Shown piece by piece: positions 1 to 5,720 of a DNA stretch of 12,699 nucleotides. Position 1 is the stretch's first letter. Each line of letters starts with the position of its first letter. The stretch spans positions 1 through 12,699 of the forward strand of contig JAISBX010000086.1 of NCBI GenBank assembly GCA_031265965.1, read 5' to 3'. Made by a program: the position numbers and the translations under genes. The notes under the pieces were generated by a model. That model was not told the origin of the DNA. It made no database searches and worked only from the letters and a program-made list of their open reading frames with translations. This DNA is from Oscillospiraceae bacterium (GTDB lineage: Bacteria; Bacillota_A; Clostridia; Oscillospirales; Oscillospiraceae).

Positions 1-135
1 CCGGACGAAGATACCGCGAACGCCTTGGAGGACGCCATAGCCCTCCAAGGCGTGTCAAAGATGCCCGCCCGCGTAAAATGCGCCGTCCTGCCCTGGCACA
101 CGCTCAGCAGCGCACTGCGCGCGATCGACGGGTGA
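1..135 (+). CDS. sufU: SufU-like Fe-S cluster assembly / sulfurtransferase protein, C-terminal fragment
   Basis: The frame is open from base 1 to a TGA at 133-135, giving the last 44 residues of a protein that begins outside the window. The tail reads [18 protein letters not shown], which closely resembles the C-terminus of Firmicutes SufU as I recall it (GVSKFPxRIKCATLAW). The cysteine in VKCA corresponds to the third conserved metal-ligand cysteine of that family. Family knowledge: SufU is a zinc protein that accepts sulfur from the SufS cysteine desulfurase and feeds the SufBCD scaffold in the cytoplasm. The rest of the suf operon would lie upstream. I see no good intrinsic terminator after the stop. 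The assignment rests on about 30 alignable residues, so a generic NifU/IscU-fold protein is the alternative. Confidence 0.75.
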   Translation, partial: PDEDTANALEDAIALQGVSKMPARVKCAVLPWHTLSSALRAIDG

Positions 136-148
136 CGGGACGGTGGGC

Positions 149-190
149 GGCGCGTTTTTGCGCATACGTCAGATTCGGCTAAAAAGCGCC
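149..190. repeat. imperfect inverted repeat in the sufU-parB gap
   Basis: GGCGCG followed by five T (149-159) faces AAAAAGCGCC (181-190). This gives a 10-bp stem with one bulged G and a 21-nt loop. No T-tract follows on either strand, so it is not a convincing intrinsic terminator. It could be a weak transcript-end structure for sufU or chance in a compositionally mixed region. Confidence 0.3.
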
Positions 191-224
191 TAAAAATAAA
201 TTTCCCGATACTATTTTTCTGCAA

Positions 225-253
225 TTTTTGCACAACATATAGTATATTATAGA
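225..253 (+). promoter_or_regulatory. candidate sigma-A promoter for the ParB/Noc gene
   Basis: The gap between sufU and the ParB-like gene turns sharply AT-rich from about 180. TTTTTG (225-230), a 17-nt spacer and TATAGA (248-253) make a plausible but unexceptional vegetative promoter. Other overlapping AT-rich hexamers (TATAGT at 238-243, TATTAT at 245-250) could serve as the -10 instead. The region clearly looks promoter-like, but the exact boxes are uncertain. Confidence 0.4.
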
Positions 254-299
254 CTCAACAACACAATATATACGATATATGCAAAAAGGGCGGAGTGAT

Positions 300-1184
300 A
301 TGCTTAACGTAAAAAAGCGAGGACTGTTTGAGACCGGTCAGGTCGTATATCTCAAAATTGGTGAGATTTCTGCGGACAGCGAGACGCCGCGCCGCGATAT
401 GCCTCCGGGCGCTATGCGAGAGCTCGTGAGCAGCGTGTCGAAATACGGCGTACTCCAACCGGTATCGGTCAGACGCGCCGACGCGGGCTACGAGCTCATA
501 TCCGGTGAGCGGAGACTGCGTGCCGCCGTTTTAGCAGGCCTCGAGGATATCCCGTGCATAGTAATGGATGTAAGCGAGCAGGAGTCCACCGCCCTTGTGC
601 TGGTGGACAACCTACAAAGGCGCGGGCTCGACTTTATGGAGGAGGCCCGCGCGCTCTCACGCCTTATAAATCTTTACGGTTACAGTCAGGAAGAGACCGC
701 GCGTCTCGTTGGACGCTCTCAGCCCGCTGTTGCCAACAAACTTCGGATTCTGCGGTTGCCGGACGAGGTGATTGTGAGTCTGCGTGCCGCAAATCTGACG
801 GAGCGCCACGCTCGCGCGTTGCTGCGTCTTAAGGGCGACAACGCAATATCGTCGGCGCTCGCGGAGATTATAAGGCGCGGTTACAACGTCGCGCAAACCG
901 ACGAATACATAGATGAACTGCTGTCGACAGAAAACGCCGCACGCATGCAAATCGGAACCGGACACTCCGCGCAGATTCACTCACAGGAATCGCCGCGCGA
1001 GTCTGCGCACTCAGAAATCGCCATAGCTCATGGGCACATACGCTTTTTTGTAGGCACTCTGCGGCGCGGTATAAAACTCCTGCAAAAGGCCGGCGTCGCC
1101 GCCCGATATGACGTCAGTGACGCCGGAACTGAAATCCGGTTGACGATAATAATCCCAAAGAACACCGCAATCGGCAATTGTTAG
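300..1184 (+). CDS. ParB/Noc-family CTP-dependent DNA-binding protein
   Basis: A 294-residue ParB/Spo0J/Noc-family protein. Numbered from the ATG at 300: an N-terminal ParB domain with the box GERRLRA (69-75), which carries the C-motif GERR, and a second box DNLQR at 103-107. A helix-turn-helix follows at about 127-148 (YSQEETARLVGRSQPAVANKL), then a variable C-terminal region. Known for the family: these proteins bind CTP, load at parS or NBS sites and slide as clamps, acting in chromosome segregation (ParB) or nucleoid occlusion of division (Noc). The ATG at 279 lacks a ribosome binding site, whereas AGGGCGGAG sits just before the ATG at 300, so the later start is preferred. No parA/soj and no complete parS or NBS site is in the window, so ParB versus Noc cannot be settled. 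The second box has Asp where Glu is usual. The gene converges on ylmC with overlapping stop codons. Confidence 0.85.
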   Translation: MLNVKKRGLFETGQVVYLKIGEISADSETPRRDMPPGAMRELVSSVSKYGVLQPVSVRRADAGYELISGERRLRAAVLAGLEDIPCIVMDVSEQESTALVLVDNLQRRGLDFMEEARALSRLINLYGYSQEETARLVGRSQPAVANKLRILRLPDEVIVSLRAANLTERHARALLRLKGDNAISSALAEIIRRGYNVAQTDEYIDELLSTENAARMQIGTGHSAQIHSQESPRESAHSEIAIAHGHIRFFVGTLRRGIKLLQKAGVAARYDVSDAGTEIRLTIIIPKNTAIGNC

Positions 1185-1456
1185 AATAGTCTGCGTTCTC
1201 GCCGTTCCCGCCTGTACTCTCCGCATACCTCAATTAGTATGATGTCGTCCCCGATGCGCTTGATGCACTCCCACGGTATGCGATAGTCGTCCTCACGCCC
1301 GAAGAATCCGAAGTATCTGTGTGGACCCGGCACAAGAAGCGCGACCACTTGACCCGTAACGATATTGATTACCACGTCGCACACAAAACCCAGACGCAGT
1401 CCGTCATGTATATTGATAACTTCCCTACACCGCAAATCGGCTATACAGCATTGCAC
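1181..1456 (-). CDS. YlmC/YmxH-family PRC-barrel sporulation-associated protein
   Basis: A 91-residue protein typical of the small YlmC/YmxH PRC-barrel family. The core runs from about residue 7 to 77: the ADLRCREVINIHDGLRLGFV start, an acidic/hydrophobic strand ending near TGQVVALLVPG, and the closing IPWECIKRIGDDIILIE. The family is widespread in spore-forming Firmicutes and is commonly called a sporulation protein, but its molecular role is not established. The basic tail RRERRERR is additional. The ATG is preceded by AGGGGTGAT about 10 nt upstream, which is long spacing, and no better start is in frame. It is the last gene in the minus-strand direction here, 73 nt after the BTAD regulator stop. 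Its TAA overlaps the TAG of the ParB-like gene by two bases. Confidence 0.85.
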   Translation of the reverse strand: MQCCIADLRCREVINIHDGLRLGFVCDVVINIVTGQVVALLVPGPHRYFGFFGREDDYRIPWECIKRIGDDIILIEVCGEYRRERRERRLF

Positions 1457-1476
1457 TGGATATCACCCCTGCACAC

Positions 1477-1505
1477 ATTATATTCATCTGTGCTCCTGGT
1501 GATTC
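1477..1505 (-). promoter_or_regulatory. candidate promoter for the ylmC-type gene
   Basis: On the minus strand a perfect TATAAT occupies 1477-1482, about 20 nt before the start codon. The hexamer 17 nt upstream is GAATCA (1500-1505), a poor sigma-A -35. That suggests either activator dependence or an alternative sigma factor; GAAT-type -35 boxes occur with forespore sigma factors, but the -10 does not fit those. The direct repeats at 1482-1529 overlap and extend upstream of this site. Confidence 0.35.
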
Positions 1506-1529
1506 ATCCGTCTCGAATGCCCTCGAATG
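1482..1529. repeat. paired direct repeats at helical spacing upstream of ylmC
   Basis: On the plus strand ATTCATC occurs at 1482-1488 and 1502-1508, and CTCGAATG occurs at 1512-1519 and 1522-1529. The four starts are offset by 20, 10 and 10 nt, so all units fall on the same face of the helix. They fill the short gap between the BTAD regulator stop and the ylmC -10. Tandem heptamer-like repeats near the -35 are how SARP-type BTAD/wHTH regulators bind, so this is a candidate operator. That link is inference. Confidence 0.4.
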
Positions 1530-2735
1530 TCACTCCTCCAAATCGGTCGGGGTGATGGGCTGCAGACTGTGGACGATCTGCACGGGCGTGCGGAAGTTGT
1601 CACGCTTGAACTGCTTTGTGATACGCCCCATTACGGCCTGACCGTCCTCAAGCGCTGCAGACGGTAGCATGATGAGATATTGCGATACCGAAAAACGCGT
1701 GAATACGTCTCCGCGGCGCAGCGACTGCGATATAGTGTTGCTTAACTTGCTCATCGCCTTTCGGAGTATTTTTACGGAGGGCTGCGCACCGTCGTCGTCC
1801 ATAATAGTTATCAGCGCCAAGTACACCGTTTGCCCGCTACGCGCTTCGTTGCGCGCCTCAAGACGGTACAGGCTCTTGAAAAATTCGTATTCAACAAAGA
1901 GACAACCCTCATTTTCACCGATTTCTTTCAGATCTTCCTTTATCGCGCTCAGATTAAGCTCTCTGGCGCGCGTCGTCCTGACAAGCTCTGCGTAAACCGA
2001 TGTTAGTTCTTTCGAGGGTGTGATGCCGAGTCCGTTGAAAAAAAGGGTCGTGACGTATTCGTAATGATTTATTGCCCTGCGCGTCTCTCCTGCCATAGCC
2101 AGCGCCTGTGCGAACTTAATGTGCATCTGCTCGTCGTAGGGATCCAATGTGACCGCCTTTTTGGCGACCGTTATTATATCCGCGATCCTGCCTTGTTCCC
2201 TGAATATGTCTGTCAACTCGTGCATCGCACCTGTGTACAGCGAGTGCAGGCGTTCATTGAGGGACGCCACCCATGGCTCATGCGAGTGATTCGGCAGGAA
2301 CCTTCCGTTATACGCCTCAAACGCGCCCGTCAGAAATTTTATTCTGTCGTCCTCGCTTGTGTCAGGCGCGTCCGCCGCCTCGCATAAGCGTCGGAATTCC
2401 TCCACATCCACGACGCACGGCACGGACGGTATCCATGTATACGTACCGCGGCGGTATCTCACAAGCTGCTTGGTGTTTCCAATCTCAAGCGGCTCAAGCA
2501 GCGAGCGGACGCGGTACAGCAGCGTTTTAAGTGTATTGACCGTATCGTCTGTATTCTCGTCCGGCCACAGCATTTTGGCAATCTCTTCCTGTGCGAGCGC
2601 CCTGTCTCTGTTCGCTATCAGATATTCCAGAAGCATCCACGCTTTTCTGGTGTGACTTCGGATATCCGCGATCTCGCGCCCCCCGTACGATATTGAGAAA
2701 CCGCCCAGCATATTGACCCTTATGATTTCATTCAA
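1530..2735 (-). CDS. BTAD/winged-helix (SARP-like) transcriptional regulator with degenerate GGDEF-like C-terminus
   Basis: A 401-residue regulator. Residues 1-103 form an OmpR/SARP-type winged helix (VNMLGGFSISYGG, then the EEIAKMLWPDE helix and a VNTLKTLLYRVR recognition helix). Residues 108-253 form the bacterial transcriptional activator domain, a TPR-like helical repeat array with the usual EPWV and VTLDPYDEQMH segments. Residues about 277-378 resemble a GGDEF domain in layout: a strand at YLALITI, then LRRGDVFTRF followed by YLIMLP and an A..V..RI helix. The signature itself reads SVSQY, so diguanylate cyclase activity is not expected and a sensory or binding role is more likely. There is no receiver domain, no NB-ARC domain and no membrane segment, so it should be a cytoplasmic one-component regulator. 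It starts 20 nt after the AAA+ gene stop and is probably co-transcribed with it. The ATG at 2735 is favoured because the family motif starts only a few residues later. ATG at residue 9, with AAGGG upstream, is the alternative. Confidence 0.85.
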   Translation of the reverse strand: MNEIIRVNMLGGFSISYGGREIADIRSHTRKAWMLLEYLIANRDRALAQEEIAKMLWPDENTDDTVNTLKTLLYRVRSLLEPLEIGNTKQLVRYRRGTYTWIPSVPCVVDVEEFRRLCEAADAPDTSEDDRIKFLTGAFEAYNGRFLPNHSHEPWVASLNERLHSLYTGAMHELTDIFREQGRIADIITVAKKAVTLDPYDEQMHIKFAQALAMAGETRRAINHYEYVTTLFFNGLGITPSKELTSVYAELVRTTRARELNLSAIKEDLKEIGENEGCLFVEYEFFKSLYRLEARNEARSGQTVYLALITIMDDDGAQPSVKILRKAMSKLSNTISQSLRRGDVFTRFSVSQYLIMLPSAALEDGQAVMGRITKQFKRDNFRTPVQIVHSLQPITPTDLEE

Positions 2736-2755
2736 ATCTCATCACCCAACACAGT

Positions 2756-3838
2756 TTACTTTTTTATAAGCTCCGACGCCTTTTTGAGATCCTCCGCCGT
2801 GACATCCGACAAATCGGCTTTGGTGGGGTTGTCCACTCCGGAAACGCGGTTGGCGTGAACCGACACCATATTCTCAAAAAAGTTGCGCACATCCCGGGCA
2901 TTCCCGAAATTTTCGTCGCGCGTCTCGTACATATCGTCAAAAAACCGCTCCGCGTACACACGCGCACTCTCGTCAAGCGTATATTCGTTCTTCACGCACA
3001 TTGCGTCAAATATCGCGCGGAGCTCTTCGCTGTTATAGTCGCTAAACGTGAAATACCGGTTGAACCGAGACTCCAGGCCGGGATTCGAACTGATGAACCT
3101 GTCCATCAGTTCCTCATAGCCCGCTACGACAACTATGAAGTCTCCTCGGTTGTCCTCCATGGCCTTCAGCAGCGTCTCGACCGCCTCGCGCCCGAAGTCG
3201 TTCGCGCTGTCTCCCGAGGTGAGCGAATACGCCTCGTCTATGAAGAGTATGCCGCCGAGCGCGCTCTTTATCGCGCCGTCCGTCTTGATGGCCGTCTGTC
3301 CGACGTAGCCCGCCACGAGTCCGGAGCGATCCACCTCGACCAAGTGTCCCTTTGAGAGCACGCCTATCGAGCTGTAAAGGCCCGCCAAGATGCGCGCGAC
3401 CGTTGTTTTGCCTGTGCCGGGATTGCCGACGAACACCATATGCAGCGATATTGGCGGGACCGGCATACCGTTTTTCTCACGCAGCCGCCGCACCTTGACG
3501 AGATTGACCAGGCTTCTGACGCTTTCCTTGATCTCCCCGAGACCGACCAGCGCGTCGAGCTGCGCCATGAGCGTTTCTATGGAAACGGGCTCCCCTCCGT
3601 TCTCGCGAGCCTGCGTCGCGGAAGGACCCGGCGGCGCTGTTTCCGCCGTGACCGGCGGATCCGGATTGAGCGGCGGCATCTTCCCGGGCGCGCGCGCCTC
3701 GTCGGCCATCTCACGGGCGGCCTCGTCCGCTTTGCGTATCGAGCTCAGCAAATCGGCAAAGCCCGACAGGCTGTCGAGATACGAGCCCGCGGGTTTTATC
3801 TTTATGTCCGGCCGCTCATTCGCGCGCTTTTTGTCCAT
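2756..3838 (-). CDS. SpoVK/CbxX-CfqX-type AAA+ ATPase
   Basis: A 360-residue single-domain AAA+ protein. Residues 1-85 are a low-complexity, proline-rich and charged N-terminal region. The ATPase starts near LDALVGLGEIK (95-104). It has Walker A GNPGTGKT (138-145), pore-loop region GYVGQTAIKT (177-186), Walker B ILFIDEA (197-203), a sensor-1 strand IVVVAGY (235-241), an arginine finger in SRFN (257-260) and a sensor-2 helix GNARDVRN (312-319). This is the arrangement of the CbxX/CfqX family, which includes Bacillus SpoVK, Rubisco activase CbbX and the EccA group, and all catalytic residues are present. Members are hexameric remodelling ATPases; the client here is unknown. AGGG sits 9 nt before the ATG. 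It lies between yabR and the BTAD regulator on the same strand with short gaps (15 and 20 nt), suggesting one transcript. A SpoVK-like sporulation role fits the context but is not proven. Confidence 0.88.
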   Translation of the reverse strand: MDKKRANERPDIKIKPAGSYLDSLSGFADLLSSIRKADEAAREMADEARAPGKMPPLNPDPPVTAETAPPGPSATQARENGGEPVSIETLMAQLDALVGLGEIKESVRSLVNLVKVRRLREKNGMPVPPISLHMVFVGNPGTGKTTVARILAGLYSSIGVLSKGHLVEVDRSGLVAGYVGQTAIKTDGAIKSALGGILFIDEAYSLTSGDSANDFGREAVETLLKAMEDNRGDFIVVVAGYEELMDRFISSNPGLESRFNRYFTFSDYNSEELRAIFDAMCVKNEYTLDESARVYAERFFDDMYETRDENFGNARDVRNFFENMVSVHANRVSGVDNPTKADLSDVTAEDLKKASELIKK

Positions 3839-3853
3839 ATGTACGACCCTGCC

Positions 3854-4294
3854 TCAGTTGGAGCGGCGGCGCGAGCTTTTTCTGTCCGAGTACATACGCA
3901 GCCCCGATATCTTGCTGTCGGAATCCTGCATGAAGCGCTTGAGCCTGTCCTCGAACGACTGCTCGGCGTATCCCGCCTCGGGCGCGGCGTCCTGCCTCGG
4001 GCGCGGCGCGGGATTGCCGCGGGGCGCCGGCCCTGTGCGCGGCGGACGGCTCTGGAACTGCGGCGCGGTCGCCGCCTTGATCGAGAGGTTCAGCTTACCG
4101 GGGCCCGCGCCCAGCACCTTAACGCTGACCTCCTGCCCCACGGCTAGATGCTCGCTCACGTCGTTGACGAACGTATGCGCGATCTCCGAGATGTGCACGA
4201 GTCCGGATTTACCGGACGCCACTGTGACAAAAGCTCCGAATTTTGTAATGCCGGTCACTTTGCCTGTTATTATGTCTCCCACTTCAATGTCCAA
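3854..4294 (-). CDS. yabR: YabR-like S1-domain RNA-binding protein
   Basis: A 146-residue protein with one S1 domain at residues 1-74: VGDIITGKVTGITKFGAFV, GLVHISEIAH, the VGQEVSVKVL strand and a KLNLSIK end. A Pro/Arg-rich linker (about 80-105) follows, then a conserved-looking tail FEDRLKRFMQDSDSKI and a basic end. Single-S1 proteins of this type (YabR, YugI/GSP13) bind RNA or the ribosome; the exact role of YabR is unclear. The start codon is TTG (4292-4294), with GAGAGGG 7 nt upstream and the protein starting at the S1 domain edge. No in-frame ATG fits better. Its place directly after divIC (40-nt gap) matches the conserved yabP-yabQ-divIC-yabR order and supports the name. Confidence 0.85.
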   Translation of the reverse strand: MDIEVGDIITGKVTGITKFGAFVTVASGKSGLVHISEIAHTFVNDVSEHLAVGQEVSVKVLGAGPGKLNLSIKAATAPQFQSRPPRTGPAPRGNPAPRPRQDAAPEAGYAEQSFEDRLKRFMQDSDSKISGLRMYSDRKSSRRRSN

Positions 4295-4334
4295 TTGACA
4301 ACCCTCTCATCTGATAACTGTATGAGTAAATTCG

Positions 4335-4613
4335 TCATCCGCCGTTGTCGTAATATATCTTCTCGTTCGGCATGATCAGACCGAGCGTGTCGCGCGCGAT
4401 GCCGGCGATCACCTCGTCGTCGCCGCTGTGCTCAATGTCGTATTCCAGCGCGGCGTTGGAGACCTCTTTTGCCGTGATCTTTGACCGCAGCGCGTCTTGC
4501 TCCGCTTTCGCCGTGTTTATCAGCGTCATTATGTTCACGAGTCTCACCGTCGCGTAGACTATCATTGCGAGCACGATGAACTTCGTAATAATACCTGCCC
4601 TTTTCAGCTTCAT
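4335..4613 (-). CDS. divIC: septum formation initiator family protein DivIC/FtsB-like
   Basis: A 92-residue bitopic membrane protein: a short basic cytoplasmic start, one transmembrane segment at about residues 8-27, a coiled-coil stretch at about 30-62 and the family ending EVIAGIARDTLGLIMPNEKIYYD. Known role: DivIC pairs with FtsL in the divisome and works with DivIB/FtsQ outside the membrane to control septal peptidoglycan synthesis. I start it at the ATG at 4613 because GAAAGGA lies 9 nt upstream and the protein then begins MKLKRAG next to the membrane helix. An ATG at 4670 would add 19 residues without a ribosome binding site. Its first 182 nt lie inside the open frame of yabQ. A TATAAT 60 nt upstream could give vegetative expression independent of the sporulation genes before it. 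Confidence 0.88.
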   Translation of the reverse strand: MKLKRAGIITKFIVLAMIVYATVRLVNIMTLINTAKAEQDALRSKITAKEVSNAALEYDIEHSGDDEVIAGIARDTLGLIMPNEKIYYDNGG

Positions 4614-5085
4614 TTGTAAGTATCCTTTCGCCGTCGGCCCTCTTGCGCCCCGATACACGGGTATATACATTCATTATATAACATTTTTTGAGAAAATGGA
4701 AGCTATATTTTATTGTTTTTTCAAAAATTTTCAAAATTTTACATGCGGCTCTGAACACCGGAGCTATCAAAAACGCCAGAGCGCGGTAGATCCGGTCGAA
4801 AACGAACAGCGCGGCGCGGCTCACCGACGCCAGATAGAGCATCCAGCCCAGCGCGGCGAGCACCGTCACATAGACCCGCTGCCTGCCCCGCCCTACGGAC
4901 ATCCCAAGCGCAAACAGCGCGACGCCCGCGGCCGCGCAGAATATCACGTCGCACAGCGCGGCGATGGCGGCGTGCCGCGACGCCCGCCGTATTACGCGGA
5001 AAAAGTCATACAGCAGGCCCATCGCGGCGCCGGCGGCAAGCCCGGCGGCGGCCTCCGCCAACTGCCGGGATATGGGCAGCCCCAT
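4432..5085 (-). CDS. yabQ: spore cortex biosynthesis protein YabQ, with C-terminal extension overlapping divIC
   Basis: A 217-residue open frame. The N-terminal part fits YabQ: a start like MGLPISRQLAEAAAGL followed by GLLYDFFRVIRR (23-34) and about four hydrophobic segments near 5-27, 41-62, 71-90 and 93-113. A Lys/Phe-rich tail (about 114-137) is encoded by a strikingly AT-rich patch. In Bacillus YabQ is a membrane protein of the outer forespore membrane needed for cortex formation. From residue 158 the frame runs through the first 182 nt of divIC in another phase, giving a highly charged 60-residue extension of no recognisable family. Lost native stop, sequencing frameshift, or a real long overlap are all possible. 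The ATG lies 2 nt after the yabP stop, so translational coupling is likely. The assignment is good for the first 135 residues and doubtful for the end. Confidence 0.82.
   Translation of the reverse strand: MGLPISRQLAEAAAGLAAGAAMGLLYDFFRVIRRASRHAAIAALCDVIFCAAAGVALFALGMSVGRGRQRVYVTVLAALGWMLYLASVSRAALFVFDRIYRALAFLIAPVFRAACKILKIFEKTIKYSFHFLKKCYIMNVYTRVSGRKRADGERILTNEAEKGRYYYEVHRARNDSLRDGETREHNDADKHGESGARRAAVKDHGKRGLQRRAGIRH
4673..4701 (-). promoter_or_regulatory. candidate vegetative promoter for divIC inside yabQ
   Basis: On the minus strand TATAAT (4673-4678) sits in the AT-rich tail of yabQ, with TTCCAT (4696-4701) 17 nt upstream. The -10 is perfect and the -35 is weak. DivIC is needed in growing cells whereas yabP and yabQ are sporulation genes, so an internal promoter here makes biological sense. 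Confidence 0.35.
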
Positions 5086-5087
5086 CC

Positions 5088-5375
5088 TTACCTGAACAGG
5101 CGCGACAGCAGTCCGCCCTGAGGCTTCGCGGCGTTTACGTACTCAAAGCTGTCCACGACGCCCTCCACCGTGACGTCCCCGCTGTCCAAGCTGAGCTTTT
5201 CGATGCGCAGTTCGTGACCGCGCAATATGAGCGAGCCCTGCGACGTGCTCATGGATATCTCGTTTTCGTCGAAGCTCTCGACGTCGTCGACGCCGGATAC
5301 CGCGGCCTTGCGCCTGTTCTCAAGTATGACGTTGTGCGGCGCTTCCGGCGCCTTGTGTTTTTCATCATAAATCAT
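5088..5375 (-). CDS. yabP: sporulation protein YabP
   Basis: A 95-residue protein whose YabP domain spans about residues 14-80: HNVILENRRKAAVSGVDDVESFDENEI, a serine-rich strand, then LILRGHELRIEKLSLDSGDVTVEG. This matches the YabP/YqfC sporulation family. In Bacillus yabP is expressed in the mother cell under sigma-E with yabQ; its own biochemical role is unclear. The ATG is preceded by a strong ribosome binding site, GAGGAGG (minus strand of 5383-5389), at 7-nt spacing. It heads the minus-strand sporulation/division cluster and has a sigma-E-like promoter just upstream. The hslR/RqcP-type gene often found before yabP is not here; a divergent small gene takes its place. Confidence 0.9.
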   Translation of the reverse strand: MIYDEKHKAPEAPHNVILENRRKAAVSGVDDVESFDENEISMSTSQGSLILRGHELRIEKLSLDSGDVTVEGVVDSFEYVNAAKPQGGLLSRLFR

Positions 5376-5421
5376 TCGATTTCCTCCTCACAAAATACAA
5401 ACCGATATACCCGCTGTTATA

Positions 5422-5449
5422 TTTGTATTTGCGAAAGTCAGAAATATGA
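5422..5449 (-). promoter_or_regulatory. candidate sigma-E promoter for yabP-yabQ
   Basis: On the minus strand TCATATT (5443-5449) fits the sigma-E -35 consensus KMATATT fully. After a 13-nt spacer AATACAAA (5422-5429) matches 6 of 8 positions of the -10 CATACAMT. It lies about 50 nt upstream of the yabP start. Bacillus yabP and yabQ are sigma-E genes, which agrees. The spacer is at the short end of the usual range. Confidence 0.5.
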
Positions 5450-5472
5450 TACGGCGCAGCGGCGCTTCCTGA

Positions 5473-5502
5473 GAATAATCGATTTTTGTCAGACGCATAA
5501 TA
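5473..5502 (+). promoter_or_regulatory. candidate sigma-G (forespore) promoter for the YtxH-like gene
   Basis: GAATA (5473-5477), an 18-nt spacer and CATAATA (5496-5502) fit the sigma-G-type consensus as I recall it (GHATR, 18 nt, CATNHTA) at every specified position. It lies about 55 nt before the small YtxH-like gene and faces away from yabP. No comparable sigma-A pair with normal spacing is present: TTGTCA at 5486-5491 has no -10 at 17 nt. Confidence 0.45.
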
Positions 5503-5555
5503 TAAAGGTGCGCGGATTCAAGACGCGGCAGTAATAAAAAGGAATGGTGGTAAAT

Positions 5556-5720
5556 ATGTCGAAAAACAGCTTTTTGAAGGGTGTCGCCGTGGGCGTCGCG
5601 GCGGGCGCGGCAGTCGGGCTGGTGATCGCCCCTAACGGCAAGGACATGAAAAAAGCCGTCGGCAAGTTCCTGAAAGCGGCGGGCGGCGTTGTGGAGCACA
5701 TCAGCAACATCTGGGACTGA
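5556..5720 (+). CDS. small YtxH-like protein
   Basis: A 54-residue protein. A polar start (MSKNSFLKG) leads into a Gly/Ala/Val-rich hydrophobic stretch at about residues 9-26 (VAVGVAAGAAVGLVIAP). Then comes NGKDMKKAVGKFLKAAG, and the end is HISNIWD. The small glycine-rich membrane-like segment followed by a lysine-rich helix resembles YtxH-type proteins, whose function is poorly known (stress or envelope associations). The ATG at 5556 has GGTGG at 5-nt spacing and AAAGGA further upstream. An in-frame ATG at 5544 is too close to any ribosome binding site. The gene is alone on the plus strand, divergent from yabP and convergent with the GNAT gene (9-nt gap). A sigma-G-like promoter upstream suggests forespore expression. 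The coding call is supported by clean codon use and the RBS; the function is not. Confidence 0.7.
   Translation: MSKNSFLKGVAVGVAAGAAVGLVIAPNGKDMKKAVGKFLKAAGGVVEHISNIWD

Noticed and set aside
149..190. Intrinsic terminator after sufU
   Set aside because: The inverted repeat has a bulge, a 21-nt loop and no following T-tract.
200..207. Half of a Noc-binding site (ATTTCCCG) upstream of the ParB/Noc gene
   Set aside because: The second half of the palindrome (GGAAAT) is absent, and eight bases can occur by chance in an AT-rich gap.
3390..4298. Long plus-strand open frames (302 and 235 residues) opposite the AAA+ and yabR genes
   Set aside because: They are antisense shadows of genes with full family motifs; their products are Arg/Ser/Pro-rich with no recognisable domain and no ribosome binding site.
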